DNA of 64,000 nt from Brugia malayi. Lineage: Eukaryota > Nematoda > Chromadorea > Rhabditida > Onchocercidae. The translations under genes and the position numbers were made by a program. This document shows, piece after piece, positions 52,812 to 64,000 of the stretch. Where the stretch lies: assembly GCF_000002995.4 (NCBI RefSeq), contig NW_025062477.1:11566649-11630648 (forward strand), read 5' to 3'. The notes beneath the pieces were generated by a model. It saw nothing but the letters and a program-made list of their open reading frames with translations. It did not search any database and was not told the DNA's origin. Within the stretch, counting starts at the first letter, position 1, and every line of letters starts with the position of its first letter.

Positions 52812-55800
52812 TGAAAATATGTATGTTGATAGATTTTTTATAATTTATGTCAAAATGGTAATTATTTTAATGTCGTTTTGTTTGCTATTAAATAAGCTCT
52901 TTGTTGGGATATATAAAATAATTTTCAGTTATTTTTGTTCTTCAAAAATCTTAACACAAAAAACTTGCATTTTTTTTTGCATAAAAATGAAGTGCAATGC
53001 AAAAAATATCCGATTTTCTTTGTTGAAATAACTCCTAATTTAAACACTATAGAAATGATTTAAAAAAAAAAACAAAAACAAAAAAACTAATTAATCAAGA
53101 AAATTAATTAAATGCGAAGATCTGAAGGAATTAATAATATTATTTGTTGTGAATAAACATTATAAACGAATTTGTTACAAATGCAAATGGAAATACTATT
53201 ATATATGAGTAAAATTATTGCAAAATATCAACGATATAAACTCAATTCATATTATATGTAATCAGTAGATAAACTTTAAGAATTATAAGAGAAAATCTTC
53301 ATATGAATTATTATATTTACAGTTTGAATTAATAAGAGATGATTCTTAATTGCAATTTAATAAGTTTTTTTTTTTTTTTTTTCAAAAAGAGAAAGTCACT
53401 GGAATATATTTTATTATAGATCATGAATTAATGTGTAGAAGTTTTTTTTTTTTTTTTTAATCAAATACAAATTATGTAACATTAATTTATATAAATCAAG
53501 TGCTAAATTATTTGAGAGCTGACGGATGGGTTTTTCAAGCTAACATTACTTTTGAAAAGTAACTTAATTGTTTTTCCACCATTTTTTTCTGGAAGGACAG
53601 TGTTTCTGTTTTTCTGTTTTTTTTTTTTGGAGATAATATGATAAATTTGAAACATATTTGTTGATAAGAAAACATATAAAAGTTAGAAATATGGGAATGA
53701 ATTGGCAGTATATATGAATATCAGTTCCTGAATTCCATTCTAATCAAGGAAATTCAATTTTAATTATAATTCAGTTAGGTTTATTATATAATCTAAATTT
53801 AGTACATAAAAATCAGTTTCAAACTTCTGTCTTAATTCAAAATTATGCATATATGAGTTTTAAAAAAAAAAAGAGAAAGAATAAAAAAAAAATTGTTGGC
53901 TATATGTTACTAAATTGTCAAAAGTAAGTTAAAATATAAACAAATTAAAATATAATATTTAATGTTCAAACTTTAGTTTTATTAGATTTCAGAATTGAAA
54001 ATGAATAAAATAACAAATAATTGTATTCTTTCTTCAATTATTTTATCTTTTATTTTAAAAGCAGGAAAAAATAAGTAAGTGAATGAAAAAAGATCAATGA
54101 AAAAAAAAAAAAAAATCTTCGAAATTCGTAGGAAAAAGCAATAACTATTAAATTCCAACAATTACAAATCTATCATTTATTACTTTCATTTCTGCGATAA
54201 TTTCACTTTTTCCTTCAATGTTAAAACAATAATGTCTGATAATAATAATAACAATAATATATAATTAAGAGTGTAATCAAAATTTTCATATGAATGATTT
54301 TATGAGAATTAAATTAGCAATTAATGAAGCGTAAAAATGATAATTAAAGAAGTGAAATTCGATAATTGATAATTGAATTTATTTTGGGCAAAATTTTTCT
54401 TTGAATACCATTAGTATTTCTCATGGTTAATTCATATGGTAAGATTATTTCAAAAAAATGATAAAATTAATAGATTAAATTTTATAATTTTTCTTTTTTC
54501 CTCTAATTATTGCAAATAAAAAACTATTCCATTTAAAAATGAATATTTTTATTAAAATGTAATTATATTAAAATGTGATATTTTACAAAGATGTAATCAA
54601 TAATTTCAGAATTAATTTTATTCTTTCATAAAATTATTTCACACATTTTAAGAAGACAATGAATTAAAATTTTCAAATAATTTAGCAACAAATGTTTGTT
54701 ATGTTTGCTTTATTCGTTTTACAGTAGCAAATTAAAATTTTAATTCACTTTATCTTAAAATTTAATTCAAAATTCCTGTATTAAAAGCGTAAATTATTGT
54801 TATTGAAATTATTCGATTTATTTTACATCAGAAAAAGCCAACCAATCGTTTTTAAATTTTTTTAAGTTCATTTGACTTTATCATTTTTATCACTGTCATA
54901 TTTTTTTTTAAATCTATTTTCCAACTGAAAATTTCACAAATATTAATATTGAAGCAAAATAAAGAATTAATAATAATTACAATTATATTTTTCATCATAA
55001 ATGTACATTTATTTTTATTATTCCTTATTATTGTTACTATCATTATTAAAGTAATAATCATATTATCATTATTATGATTATTATAATTGCACAAATAAAT
55101 AAATAGTGAAAGAGAAAATGCAAAATAGTTAAAATAAAATTTTGCTAAATACAATTGAAAATTTTGCAGAATATTGTAAAAAATAATGTTTCACTTTTCA
55201 AGAAAAAAAAAAAAAAAACGAGGAAATGTTGTTTGTCCGTTTTTTTTTACCGGTTTTTTTTTTTTTTTTACTGAGACAGAATGATAAATTCTATGCATTG
55301 CTTTTTTTCTCCTTCGCCTTTTTTTCCATTTGTAAGATAAATGGATTGAAATGAGATGGAAAGAGAATTTAATTTTATTTTGAAGAATAAAAAAGATAAA
55401 AAAACCGGAAAACAAACTCAAATTACGAAATGATGATAATAAAATTCAATTTTTTTTCTTTGGCCTGAATTATACAAACTTCATTAAATTAAAGAAGAAT
55501 TTACAAATTATGCCAATTATTAATGAATTAAGAAATGATCAAAAGTGAGGGAAAAGCGAAGGAAAAAAAAATTTTTTTTGTGTTTTTCTGGAAAAAAAAA
55601 ATTTTTTTTTTTTAAATAGTGATTGTATAATTGTCAATTTTCATTTATTTTCTTTACATATTTTCAACATTTAAATCTTTAAAAAATAATACTTTGCATA
55701 ATTATACATTTTCTTAAAATTATCTCTCATTGTTGTGTAACATTTTTTCACATTTGTATTATTTGACTTATACATTATATCAGCTAATTTTGTTTTCGTT

Positions 55801-55900
55801 TTTTCTTTTTTTTTAAATGACTTTTACTAAAATTACATCACAAAAAATTAATTATATCTTATTTTTATTTTTTAAAATTTTAAATGTACAATTTGTTTTA
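52812..55900. other. Gene-poor AT-rich DNA downstream of neuroguidin
   Basis: A candidate poly(A) signal AATAAA lies at 53152-53157, 341 bases after the neuroguidin stop. The rest holds A/T runs. One feature is a pair CCGG-T(n) near 55250 and A(n)-CCGG near 55400, which could pair as a hairpin. No exon was supported. Confidence 0.6.
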
Positions 55901-55970
55901 ATTTATGATACCTAAAATTTTTTGCTTACATATTACTATAATAGCAATGATTTTATGCTATATTATACTT

Positions 55971-56306
55971 AACTATGTTAATCTAAAGATAAATATAAAC
56001 TATATCATGATAGACTATGCTAATCTAAAGATAGATATAGACTATATCATGATAGACTATGCTAATCTAAAGATAAATATAGACTATATCATGATGGACT
56101 ATGCTAATCTAAAGATAGATATAGACTATATCATGATAGACTATGCTAATCTAAAGATAAATATAGACTATATCATGATATACTATGCTAATCTAAAGAT
56201 AGATATAGACTATATCATGATAGACTATGCTAATCTAAAGATAGATATAGACTATATCATGATAGACTATGCTAATCTAAAGATAGATATAGACTATATC
56301 ATGATA
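55971..56306 (+). repeat. 42-bp minisatellite, eight in-phase copies
   Basis: Eight contiguous copies start at 55971 and recur every 42 bases. The unit begins GACTATGCTAATCTAAAGAT and ends CTATATCATGATA. Copies 2, 4, 6, 7 and 8 have AGATAGATATAGAC, while 3 and 5 have AGATAAATATAGAC, so part of the array has an 84-base higher-order period. Because 42 is a multiple of three, a frame (55905-56327) stays open as a repeat of DYANLKIDIDYIMI. Copy 1 is the most diverged, and degenerate traces follow the last copy. Confidence 0.95.
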
Positions 56307-57860
56307 GGTTATAAGAGCATAAAATGAGTGTAGAATCGTATCTAATTGGATAAGTCTAAAGACAGATCTAAATTAAATCACATTTAGCTTTAAAAGCTTA
56401 AAAATGAATGTATGTATGCATCTATTAGCTCTGTATTATGATTGCAATCATGATTATCTATTAAAATTGAAATTGTTTAAAATTTTAAAAGCATAATGAT
56501 GAATTCCATTCAGTGAAAGTTTGTTTGAAACAATTAAATTTCATTGATAAGATTCCTGTTTTTAAAGATTGTCGAAACATTTAAATGTTACTTTTAATGT
56601 GCTGTAATGCAGTTAGTACTTTCCATCTGTTATCCATTTTATCATTAAATGAATCAAACTATTGCAGAGAGTAAATGAATTGGATACTAAATTCCATTTA
56701 TGAAATCGAAAATTCATATTATTTCAGAATTGATTACTTCAATTTTTTAATTATGTTATTAATATTTATGAAAAATAAAACTTCTTCTTTTCAAATATTA
56801 ACTAATTATTTTGTGTGATATATAAATTTCTTTCTTTTTTTTTTTTTTTTTTTTAAATTGTTTATTCTCAAATTTTTGAAGAAAACTATTTCATATATGA
56901 AACAAATGAATTAATTTAAGTAAAGCATAATAAAAAGATTAAAAAATTTCTTTTTTGTTTTGCTATTTTTTCAAGGTTTAAAAAACAAAAAATTGATTTT
57001 GGGCAAAATATAAAAAATGTGTTATGATTAAATTGAATTATTCATGCATTATTATTCACAATTGTTCTTTACTTCTATCATCTTCGCTTAATTTAAATTA
57101 ATCTGTACAGATCAAAGACATTTTTTTTTTAAATCTTGTAAAAAAAAAAAAAAAAAAAAAAGATTGAATTGGATAAAAAAATGAAAAAATCATGGTGAAT
57201 AAATTGAATTATGGTTGACTCTATTGTTTGCCGATTAAGTAATTATTTGAATGAAGTAGTTATCATTTTTTGATCATCGCATTATTATATCCCATACAGA
57301 TACTACAAATATTCATTTGAGATAATTCGATTATACTTTCTGAAATTTCTAATTCTACGTTTTTTTCAGTCGTATAGTATGTCAAAATTAAATAGCATTT
57401 CAGGTTTCAGTAGTGTCTAAAGAAACATTCAATTTGAGCTACTTCATAACGGAAATAATATATTTCGTTTCTTCATTTCCGATAGGATGACTTGATATCT
57501 ATTAATGAATTTAAAACCGGATGAACTAACATCATCAACTATCATTCATATGCGAACGATCCTTCTTGTCATTATTACAATTCAGCATTTTAAATTACAT
57601 CTACATTTCTCTTTTCTATCATTTTTTATGTTTGTAATAAAAGGTGCCGCACTATTATTTCAGTCTTTTGACACTTTCAAAATTTAATTATTTTGTAAAG
57701 TTTTTCTTTTTTCCTGTTTGTTTTCTTTTTTGATTTTGTTTACACCTTTGTATGGGAAAAATTTAGTGATACTTTTTTTTTGACGAGAAACATTTTGATT
57801 AATGGAGAAAAAATAAAATAGACATGCAATATTTTTATGACATTGGCATAAAAAGCAGTA
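56307..57860. other. Gene-poor AT-rich DNA
   Basis: No exon was supported on either strand. The 60-codon frame at 57505-57687 is of mixed composition but matches nothing I know. Confidence 0.55.
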
Positions 57861-57867
57861 CAAAAAG

Positions 57868-57966
57868 AAATGACGTGATACTGTATTGCACAGTCGATCG
57901 TACAGTATCTGGTTGTAGTGTACTGTATTGCTACAGTATGCACAAGCAATGATTAATACAGTATAA
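57868..57966. repeat. Cluster of TACTGTA/TACAGTA inverted repeats
   Basis: GATACTGTA (57877-57885) pairs with TACAGTATC (57901-57909). TACTGTA (57921-57927) pairs with TACAGTA (57932-57938), and another ATACAGTAT follows near 57957. The words can fold as two small hairpins. TACAGTATCT is also found in the acceptor-like array of lev-10 intron 14. Confidence 0.65.
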
Positions 57967-58550
57967 AAGAATATGCATTAAATTATTGAAAGTATTTATT
58001 GTTACTTGCCTGATATTTTTTTTTTTTTTTCATTTCCATCGACTTCAAGGATTATTATTCTAAAGTTTAAATCCACTGATAATAATATTATGATAACCAA
58101 CAGCAGTGATAGAATCATATCTTACATTATGTCTTGTTTTTTAAGTAAAAAAATTTAAAAAATTAATTATCTTTTTTTTTGTTTTTTTTCTTTGCAAATA
58201 TATTACAAAATTTTCAAAGTGATACTATTTTTTATACAGTGCAATACGGTAAGCGATTTGTTAAACATGGAAGACAGTGAATTAAAAATTAAGACCATTA
58301 TATTGCTCAGACAAGATTTCATATATGCCTAAAGCAAACGAGTTGAACTGTTTCAAGTTTTTAAGGGAAATATTATTTTTCCTTCTTTAATTTTCGATTG
58401 TATATGTTTGTGGGTGATAAGTGCTGTTCGGTCTGATTAATTAGCAAAGTCCGAATATTGTCAAAATCTGAACCGAATTATTTACTTTACATCTATCCAC
58501 ACATATGTATATTAGTATCATTTATTTTGACGTGTAATGTACTTTATATA

Positions 58551-59200
58551 ATCATTATTATCACCATCATTATCATCATTATCATCATCACTAAAAATGC
58601 TATGAAAACTGGTAAGCAAGTGTTACATTTGTAAAGATGAAACAAACAGATAATGTAAAGATTTAAAAAGAATGCTGAAGTGATTTTATCATTATTATGG
58701 CTGATTAGAATTACCTTTAGACATGGCAAACAATCAATGTCCCGTTTCTTTTTTTTTTTTGAATTTTCGAATTAGTATCTCATTATTCGTCTTATTATAA
58801 TAATATATGCGTAATTTGATAATAATTCATATTCTAACAAATACTTTTAATAAAACTTTTAAAATATCCAATGATAGATTGCAGTTGTAACAAAAAGTTC
58901 AATAATTACTGCCATATTCCCTTCTTCACTTATTATTTCTGTATGACATTAATTATAATTGATCATCATTTATTACTATTACTATTATTATTACTAACTT
59001 ATTGTTGTAACTGCTATTATTATTACTGCCATTATTGGCATTGTTTCCATTATTTATTATTATTATTGTCATTATTATGGTTATTATCATTACTACTATA
59101 ATTATCAAAATAAATTTTTTAATCATAATTATTTCTATTATTGTCCCCCTTTCTCTCTCTCTCTCTCTCTCTCTCTTTTCATTTGTTATCATTAGATGGA
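58551..59200. repeat. ATT/ATC microsatellites and a CT repeat
   Basis: Interrupted ATT/ATC triplets occur at 58551-58595 and 58960-59110. A CT repeat of about 26 bases lies at 59151-59177. The poly-Leu/Ile frames here come from these repeats. Confidence 0.85.
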
Positions 59201-60480
59201 AGGATCAATGTTTTTGATATCAAGGTGATAAAAGATTGTGCAAATATTTTAGACTTATAGTGCAAACAATCGCTGAATGATTATTACATTTTTAAATTTG
59301 TCTCTCTTCTTTCTCCCACTTCTCCACTTTTCTAACTTTTTTCCCTCTCTTCATTCTCTTCCTCTTTCTTTCGCCCTCTCTCCCTCTCTTCTATATTTCT
59401 TTTTATGTTTTGCTTCTTATTATCGTTTACATTTATAAATGATTTCAAACAAACAATCATCAATTGCTGATCAAACAAAAATTGACTATCAGAATTTCAA
59501 TTTGTCAAAAAAAAAAAAAAAAAAAAAACATTTTGGTAAGGAAAAAAAATAAAAAAAAAAAGGGAATATTTAAAAAAGGATAAGAGAATTTCAAATTACA
59601 AATCTCTTACTATGACAATAATTGCCAACCAAATGTTGCAACAATTATCGTTTACATTTTTTCATTTTTTTTTTCTTTTTATTATTTGTATGTTTTTTTT
59701 AATTTTTATTTAAAAAATTATTTTACATATTTGTTTCGTAAAATATTAGGAATTAAAACCTATCGATCCGTGAATATTTTTATTGGTAGCATTTTCATCT
59801 CCCAATTAATTAATCAAAAATTAATTAATTAATTAATTCATTTATAATTTAGTAAAAATATTTATGAAAAAAGCAAAAAAAGAAAAGACGCGAAAAAAAA
59901 AAAAATAAATGTAGGCATTTTAGAAGATTAAATAGATTAGTTACGCAAGAATAGTTTCTAGTTTAATTAGATATGTGCATATTTTAAATAATTATTAAAT
60001 TTTTACCAATTCAAATTAATTTTAAAAAATTTATAAAATAAAAAATTTGCGGAACATCAAACATTTAGTCATATATATGGACATTTTCAAACAATTTTCT
60101 TCTCATTCAGTGCATAATCAATGATTTATAATGTATTCCTAAAAATCACTCTTTTCTTTTCTTTTCTTTTTTTTTTTCTTTAAATTTTTATGAAGTTCTT
60201 TTTTATTTTTTATTTTTTTTATTAATAATTTTGCACTACTTAACCATTCAACTACGAAATTTAATCATTTAAACTCACAAATTTTTTTTTTAAAAAAAAG
60301 CAAATTTGAATAATTTCATGTTTTTTTCTTTGCTTTAAAGAAGACATTTGAAATTTTATAATTTTAATAAAAATAAATTTTTAACTTGTCTAATTTAAAG
60401 TTACATTTTCTTCTTCTTCATCAATATTGATTATTTTCTTTGCTAATTTGTAAAAGTTTAACATAAATTTGGAAAGTTTA
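59201..60480. other. AT-rich DNA without a gene
   Basis: A pyrimidine-rich stretch (about 59300-59400) and several long A/T runs are present. No exon was supported. Confidence 0.6.
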
Positions 60481-60484
60481 TGAA

Positions 60485-60910
60485 TGCAAATGTTCAATTA
60501 TGTATTAAGCGCAAATGTACTATGAATTTTTTTTCTTCATATCTAAATAGTTCATTATATTCAACTACTGGACATTTTGGAATAAGTGCCGTTAAATATA
60601 AATTGATTTTTCCTGAATAACATAAAACATTTGATATGAATGTATGCGAATTGTAATAACCTAAACATTTAATGCTGTAGTATGAGGTCAACTGCGCATT
60701 AAGCGCAAATGTACTATAAATTCTTTTTGATATTTATAGCATTTATTATACAAAGCAACTGGATATTTTGACATAAAGAATAAATTGATTTTAAATTATT
60801 TAATATAAATATATCATGACTGATTATTATAGTAATTCAAACTGAATCATATAATGTGCTATTATCATGAAGTCAATGTAGCATTGAGCGCAAATGTATC
60901 ACAATTTTAA
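60485..60910 (+). repeat. Tandem repeat of about 190 bp upstream of the last gene
   Basis: Three copies are anchored on ATT(A/G)AGCGCAAATGTA at 60504, 60698 and 60883 (spacing 194 and 185). Shared downstream words include CAACT(A/G)CTGGA(C/T)ATTTTG and AAATTGATTTT. The conserved AGCGCAAATGTA core is GC-richer than its surroundings. Confidence 0.75.
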
Positions 60911-61136
60911 TTTTTTTATTTCTATTATTTTCTAACACTTAACAATCAAATATTTTAGGTATATTTTTATTACTGAGTACCAGAAATATATTTGAAATTG
61001 TTCGATAATAAAAATATGATTGAATAATGGATTTTGAGTTTACTAATTCATAATTAATTTGTTATCTTCTTTTTTTTTTTTTAAATTATTTTTGCACAAT
61101 ATAATCATTTATTTATTTATTTTTTAAAGATTGAAA

Positions 61137-63939
61137 ATGTATTGGTCAATGCTGCAACAATTGATAATAATAATTATTGTTATTGCAATAAGTCATATTA
61201 CAAATACGTTTGCTTGTTTCAGCAGTAAGAATTCTTTTTTTTTTTTTTTTTTTGATTTTATAAAAATATTTTAAAATATATTTTTAGTACTAAAAATTGA
61301 TCTAAATCAAAAAATGCAATTAAAACTGAATAAAATTAAAATTTAATTAATATATATGTGCATGCATATATTATATGTAATAAATGTAAACTGTTAGTTT
61401 AATTATATAAGAAAAAATAACTATGAAAATGATTAATCGAATGATAATTGGGAAAAAATTTTAGTTATTTTGTTTTTATATTAATACTAACAAAGAAAAA
61501 AAATTAATTATTTTCCTAATTTATTATATTAATTAGCAAAAAAATTAATTATTTTAATGATATTAGTAAAAAATTAATTATTTTAATGAATTATTATATT
61601 AATATTACTGAAAAATTTTTAACTATTTTATTAATTTATTGTATTAATATTAGTAAAAAAGATTTAATTATTTCATTAATTTATTATAATAATACAAATA
61701 AAAAACGAAAAAATTATTTTATTAATAAATTCAGATGGTTTTTGTTCATGTCAAACAAGAATACCTGTTAATACCTGTCCATGCGTACAACGTATACCAT
61801 TACAGCAAAAAAGTTACGCTACGCCATACGTGTCACAACAATTACCAAGTAAGTTACATGTTTTTTTTTTTTTTTTTACTAATATTAATATAATAAATTA
61901 ATAACATTTATATTATATTACAATTAAATCATTTCATTATCATTGAGAAACAAAAAGGAAAAAAAAAGTTTAGAATATTCTTTCAACAAAAAACTAAATA
62001 TTCTTTCGAATAATTAAAATATATTATAATTACTTAATTGTAAAATAATTGAAATTTAATTTATTTATGTCTATGAAAAGGAAAAATCTTAGAATATTCT
62101 CTAACAAAAACCTAAATATTCTTTAGAATGACTAAAATATATTATAATCGTAATCATTTATTAAATTTATTAAATTGTAAAATAATTTGTTACAGAAATT
62201 AATTTGCTAATTGAATTAATTGAATATGAAATTTAATCTAATATATGTATGTGTAATTTAATTTAAACAATTTCAGGTTTACTTATTCCACCTCCACCAT
62301 CCTATTCTGCACCATATCCTACATATTCAATTAATACTGCTTCATTTTCAAACGTTCATCCTCAAAGTTATAATCAACCTCGCTATACCTATAATGCACC
62401 ACAATCATTACCTCAGCAACCTATGATACCATCATTATCTCAGCAACCAGTGATACCAACATATAATAATCAACCATCTATTGGTACTATCATCGGCAAA
62501 TCTAAATTTTACACTTCACCTTATCATATTCCTGAAATTCAGTCACAAGAAATGTCACCAAATGCAATAGCAGAAGTACCTACAATTTATGAATCACAAA
62601 AGTCAAATATATATGGTGACAATTTACGACAAATAGAAGTGTCACCATCTATTATAAGAAGGTTAATTATCTTTATTCATCTTTCCATCCTTTTTTTTTT
62701 ACTTCTCGTTTCAAAAAAAAAAAAAGAAAGAAAAGAACGACATTTTCCGAAATTATTTTTATTTTTAAAATACTAAAAATGATATTCGTAGTTTTATAAA
62801 GCGATATTTACTACATTTAAAAATTTTCGAAATTATTTTTGTTCCTAAATTTTTAAAAATTTTAATGGCAAAATTTATCAAATAAAATTTACAATGCTTA
62901 AAATTTTCAATTCTATTAAATGTGATCATTTAGTTCAAATATTTGATGAAATTTGAATTTTGTTTAATTTTAAATCCAATAATGATAATATAATAAAAAA
63001 AGATGTTTAATAGTTGTAAAAATTATTATTGTAAATCATCATTTTTCTGATTATAGTTCTAATAATTTAATTAAACAGCAATTTATGTAAAGATTAAATA
63101 GAAAAATTAAGTCAAACTATTAAATATAATTAAAAAAAAACGGAATTTATCATTTAGTTTGAAATAAATTGTAATTTTTTTTTTTCTGAATTGAATTAAT
63201 ACTTATTTTGTTTTATTTTATTTCTTTCTTTTTTTTTTTATTTTAGCGAACTTATCAATGATTTTAATCAACAAACAACAGAGCAACCATTGTTACAATA
63301 TACGGATGATATAACTGATGCAACATTAGCTGCGCAAAATGTCGGCATCATATCATCAAATCAACAACATTCAATTATGGCTGCCAATTTAAATTCTCAA
63401 CAAGCGCAAATGACTGCTATAAATAATACAACAAATAATAATATTGGAATAAATGAGAGAGAAAATATAAATAAATTGCAACGTGATACTTCAATTAAAC
63501 AAAATATTGGTATAATAATACGTCCATTGGGTATTTCAAGAAAACGTCATCAACAAAATCGATTATTACCATGTTCAAAAATTATTAATAAATTAAAAAA
63601 TCACGATAATAAAACAACTATTATTAATGAAGCGCAAAGCGCAATTGAATGTATCGCATTATTTACAACTGCTAATTCATCAAAATTTAATAAAAATGAT
63701 GAATTAAAAAGTGTTAAAAAAAATAATGCAACATTACCAATATTTGGATTAAATAATAAAAATTATAATCGAGAAGTGAATTTAAATATGGAAAAAGGAA
63801 ATATATCAAATGTAAGAAATGGTATTTGGATAATTCCACGTAAAGAGTCGATGAAATATTTTAAATTATTTAATGCAACATCACTTATCAATGATCAACA
63901 TCGATATGATAGCAATAAATTATTGCAAAAACAACAAAA
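61137..63939 (+). CDS. Unrecognised secreted Pro/Gln/Asn-rich protein, 3' end outside window
   Basis: Four exons fit by phase (61137-61224, 61735-61848, 62277-62661, 63247-63939), coding about 426 residues so far. The last donor (GTTTGT) implies more exons past the window. Residues 1-27 are a clear signal peptide. A short cysteine-rich segment follows (ACFSS, GFCSC, NTCPC, within about 27-50), then a Pro/Tyr/Gln-rich region with SQQPVIP and PQQPMIP pairs. After that comes a Gln/Asn/Ile-rich stretch with basic RKRHQQNR and only two further cysteines. I do not recognise the family. Cysteine-rich N-termini before low-complexity segments occur in nematode hedgehog-related and cuticle-associated secreted proteins, but no diagnostic C-terminal domain is in view. 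Confidence 0.7.
61490..61700 (+). repeat. Short-period AT tandem repeat in the intron of the last gene
   Basis: About four diverged copies of a unit of about 50 bases contain AAAAAATTAATTATTTTAAT and TTATATTAATATTA(G/C)T words. They make an AT-only intron block and a false frame at 61586-61771. Confidence 0.6.
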
Positions 63940-64000
63940 GTTTGTTTCCTTTTTTTTTTTTTTTTTTCAATTATTTTATTTTTTGTTCCTTTTTTTTTGC

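Noticed and set aside
55971..56306. CRISPR-like regular array
   Set aside because: The copies are contiguous without unique spacers and the genome is eukaryotic; it is a minisatellite.
58871..59217. ORFs on both strands around 59000
   Set aside because: They are translations of ATT and CT repeats.

Overview
This window is eukaryotic: a very AT-rich, intron-dense nuclear segment with long A/T homopolymers. The features point to a nematode. Most 3' splice sites are T-rich tracts ending in (T)TTCAG or TTTAG. Several genes have such an acceptor a few bases before the first ATG, as expected for spliced-leader addition. One locus pairs a LEV-10-like receptor-clustering protein with a small EAT-18-like protein, an arrangement known from Caenorhabditis elegans. 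A clade III (spirurid or filarial) worm is my best guess from composition and intron style, but the sequence alone does not prove it. No bacterial, phage, CRISPR, tRNA or rRNA feature was seen.

Layout. (1) 1-2591: AT-rich flank with a degenerate ATT microsatellite, then a triplicated ACGT-rich promoter-like block. (2) 2592-19223, plus strand: a 23-exon lev-10 orthologue (signal peptide, five CUB domains, LDLa, membrane segment, basic tail). A 70-residue eat-18-like gene lies on the same strand inside its 4.9 kb first intron. (3) 19224-23741: intergenic, with a diverged satellite of about 195 bp. (4) 23742-30982, plus: RanBPM (RANBP9/10), 17 exons. (5) 33469-37774, plus: DUS2 tRNA-dihydrouridine synthase, 13 exons, one with a GC-AG intron. 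(6) 43955-38341, minus: an M1 aminopeptidase of the leukotriene A4 hydrolase type, 11 exons, converging on DUS2. (7) 47212-45163, minus: a VCP lysine methyltransferase (METTL21D type), 4 exons. (8) 48158-49109, plus: a small C/EBP-gamma-like bZIP factor, divergent from (7) across a 0.95 kb region with ACGT palindromes. (9) 50286-52811, plus: neuroguidin (Sas10/Utp3 family), 8 exons. (10) 52812-61136: about 8.3 kb of gene-poor DNA with a 42-bp minisatellite, a TACTGTA hairpin cluster and a repeat of about 190 bp. (11) 61137 to the window edge, plus: an unrecognised secreted Pro/Gln/Asn-rich protein, cut off on the right.

Apart from lev-10/eat-18 (both cholinergic auxiliary proteins), the neighbours are mostly housekeeping genes: CTLH ubiquitin-ligase scaffold, tRNA modification, peptide processing, VCP methylation and ribosome biogenesis. 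They show no shared pathway. Every gene model was built by hand from splice phase, and all joins listed keep the frame. The main open points are the weak acceptor of lev-10 exon 2, the identity of the last gene, and whether the antisense ORF in RanBPM intron 1 is real.
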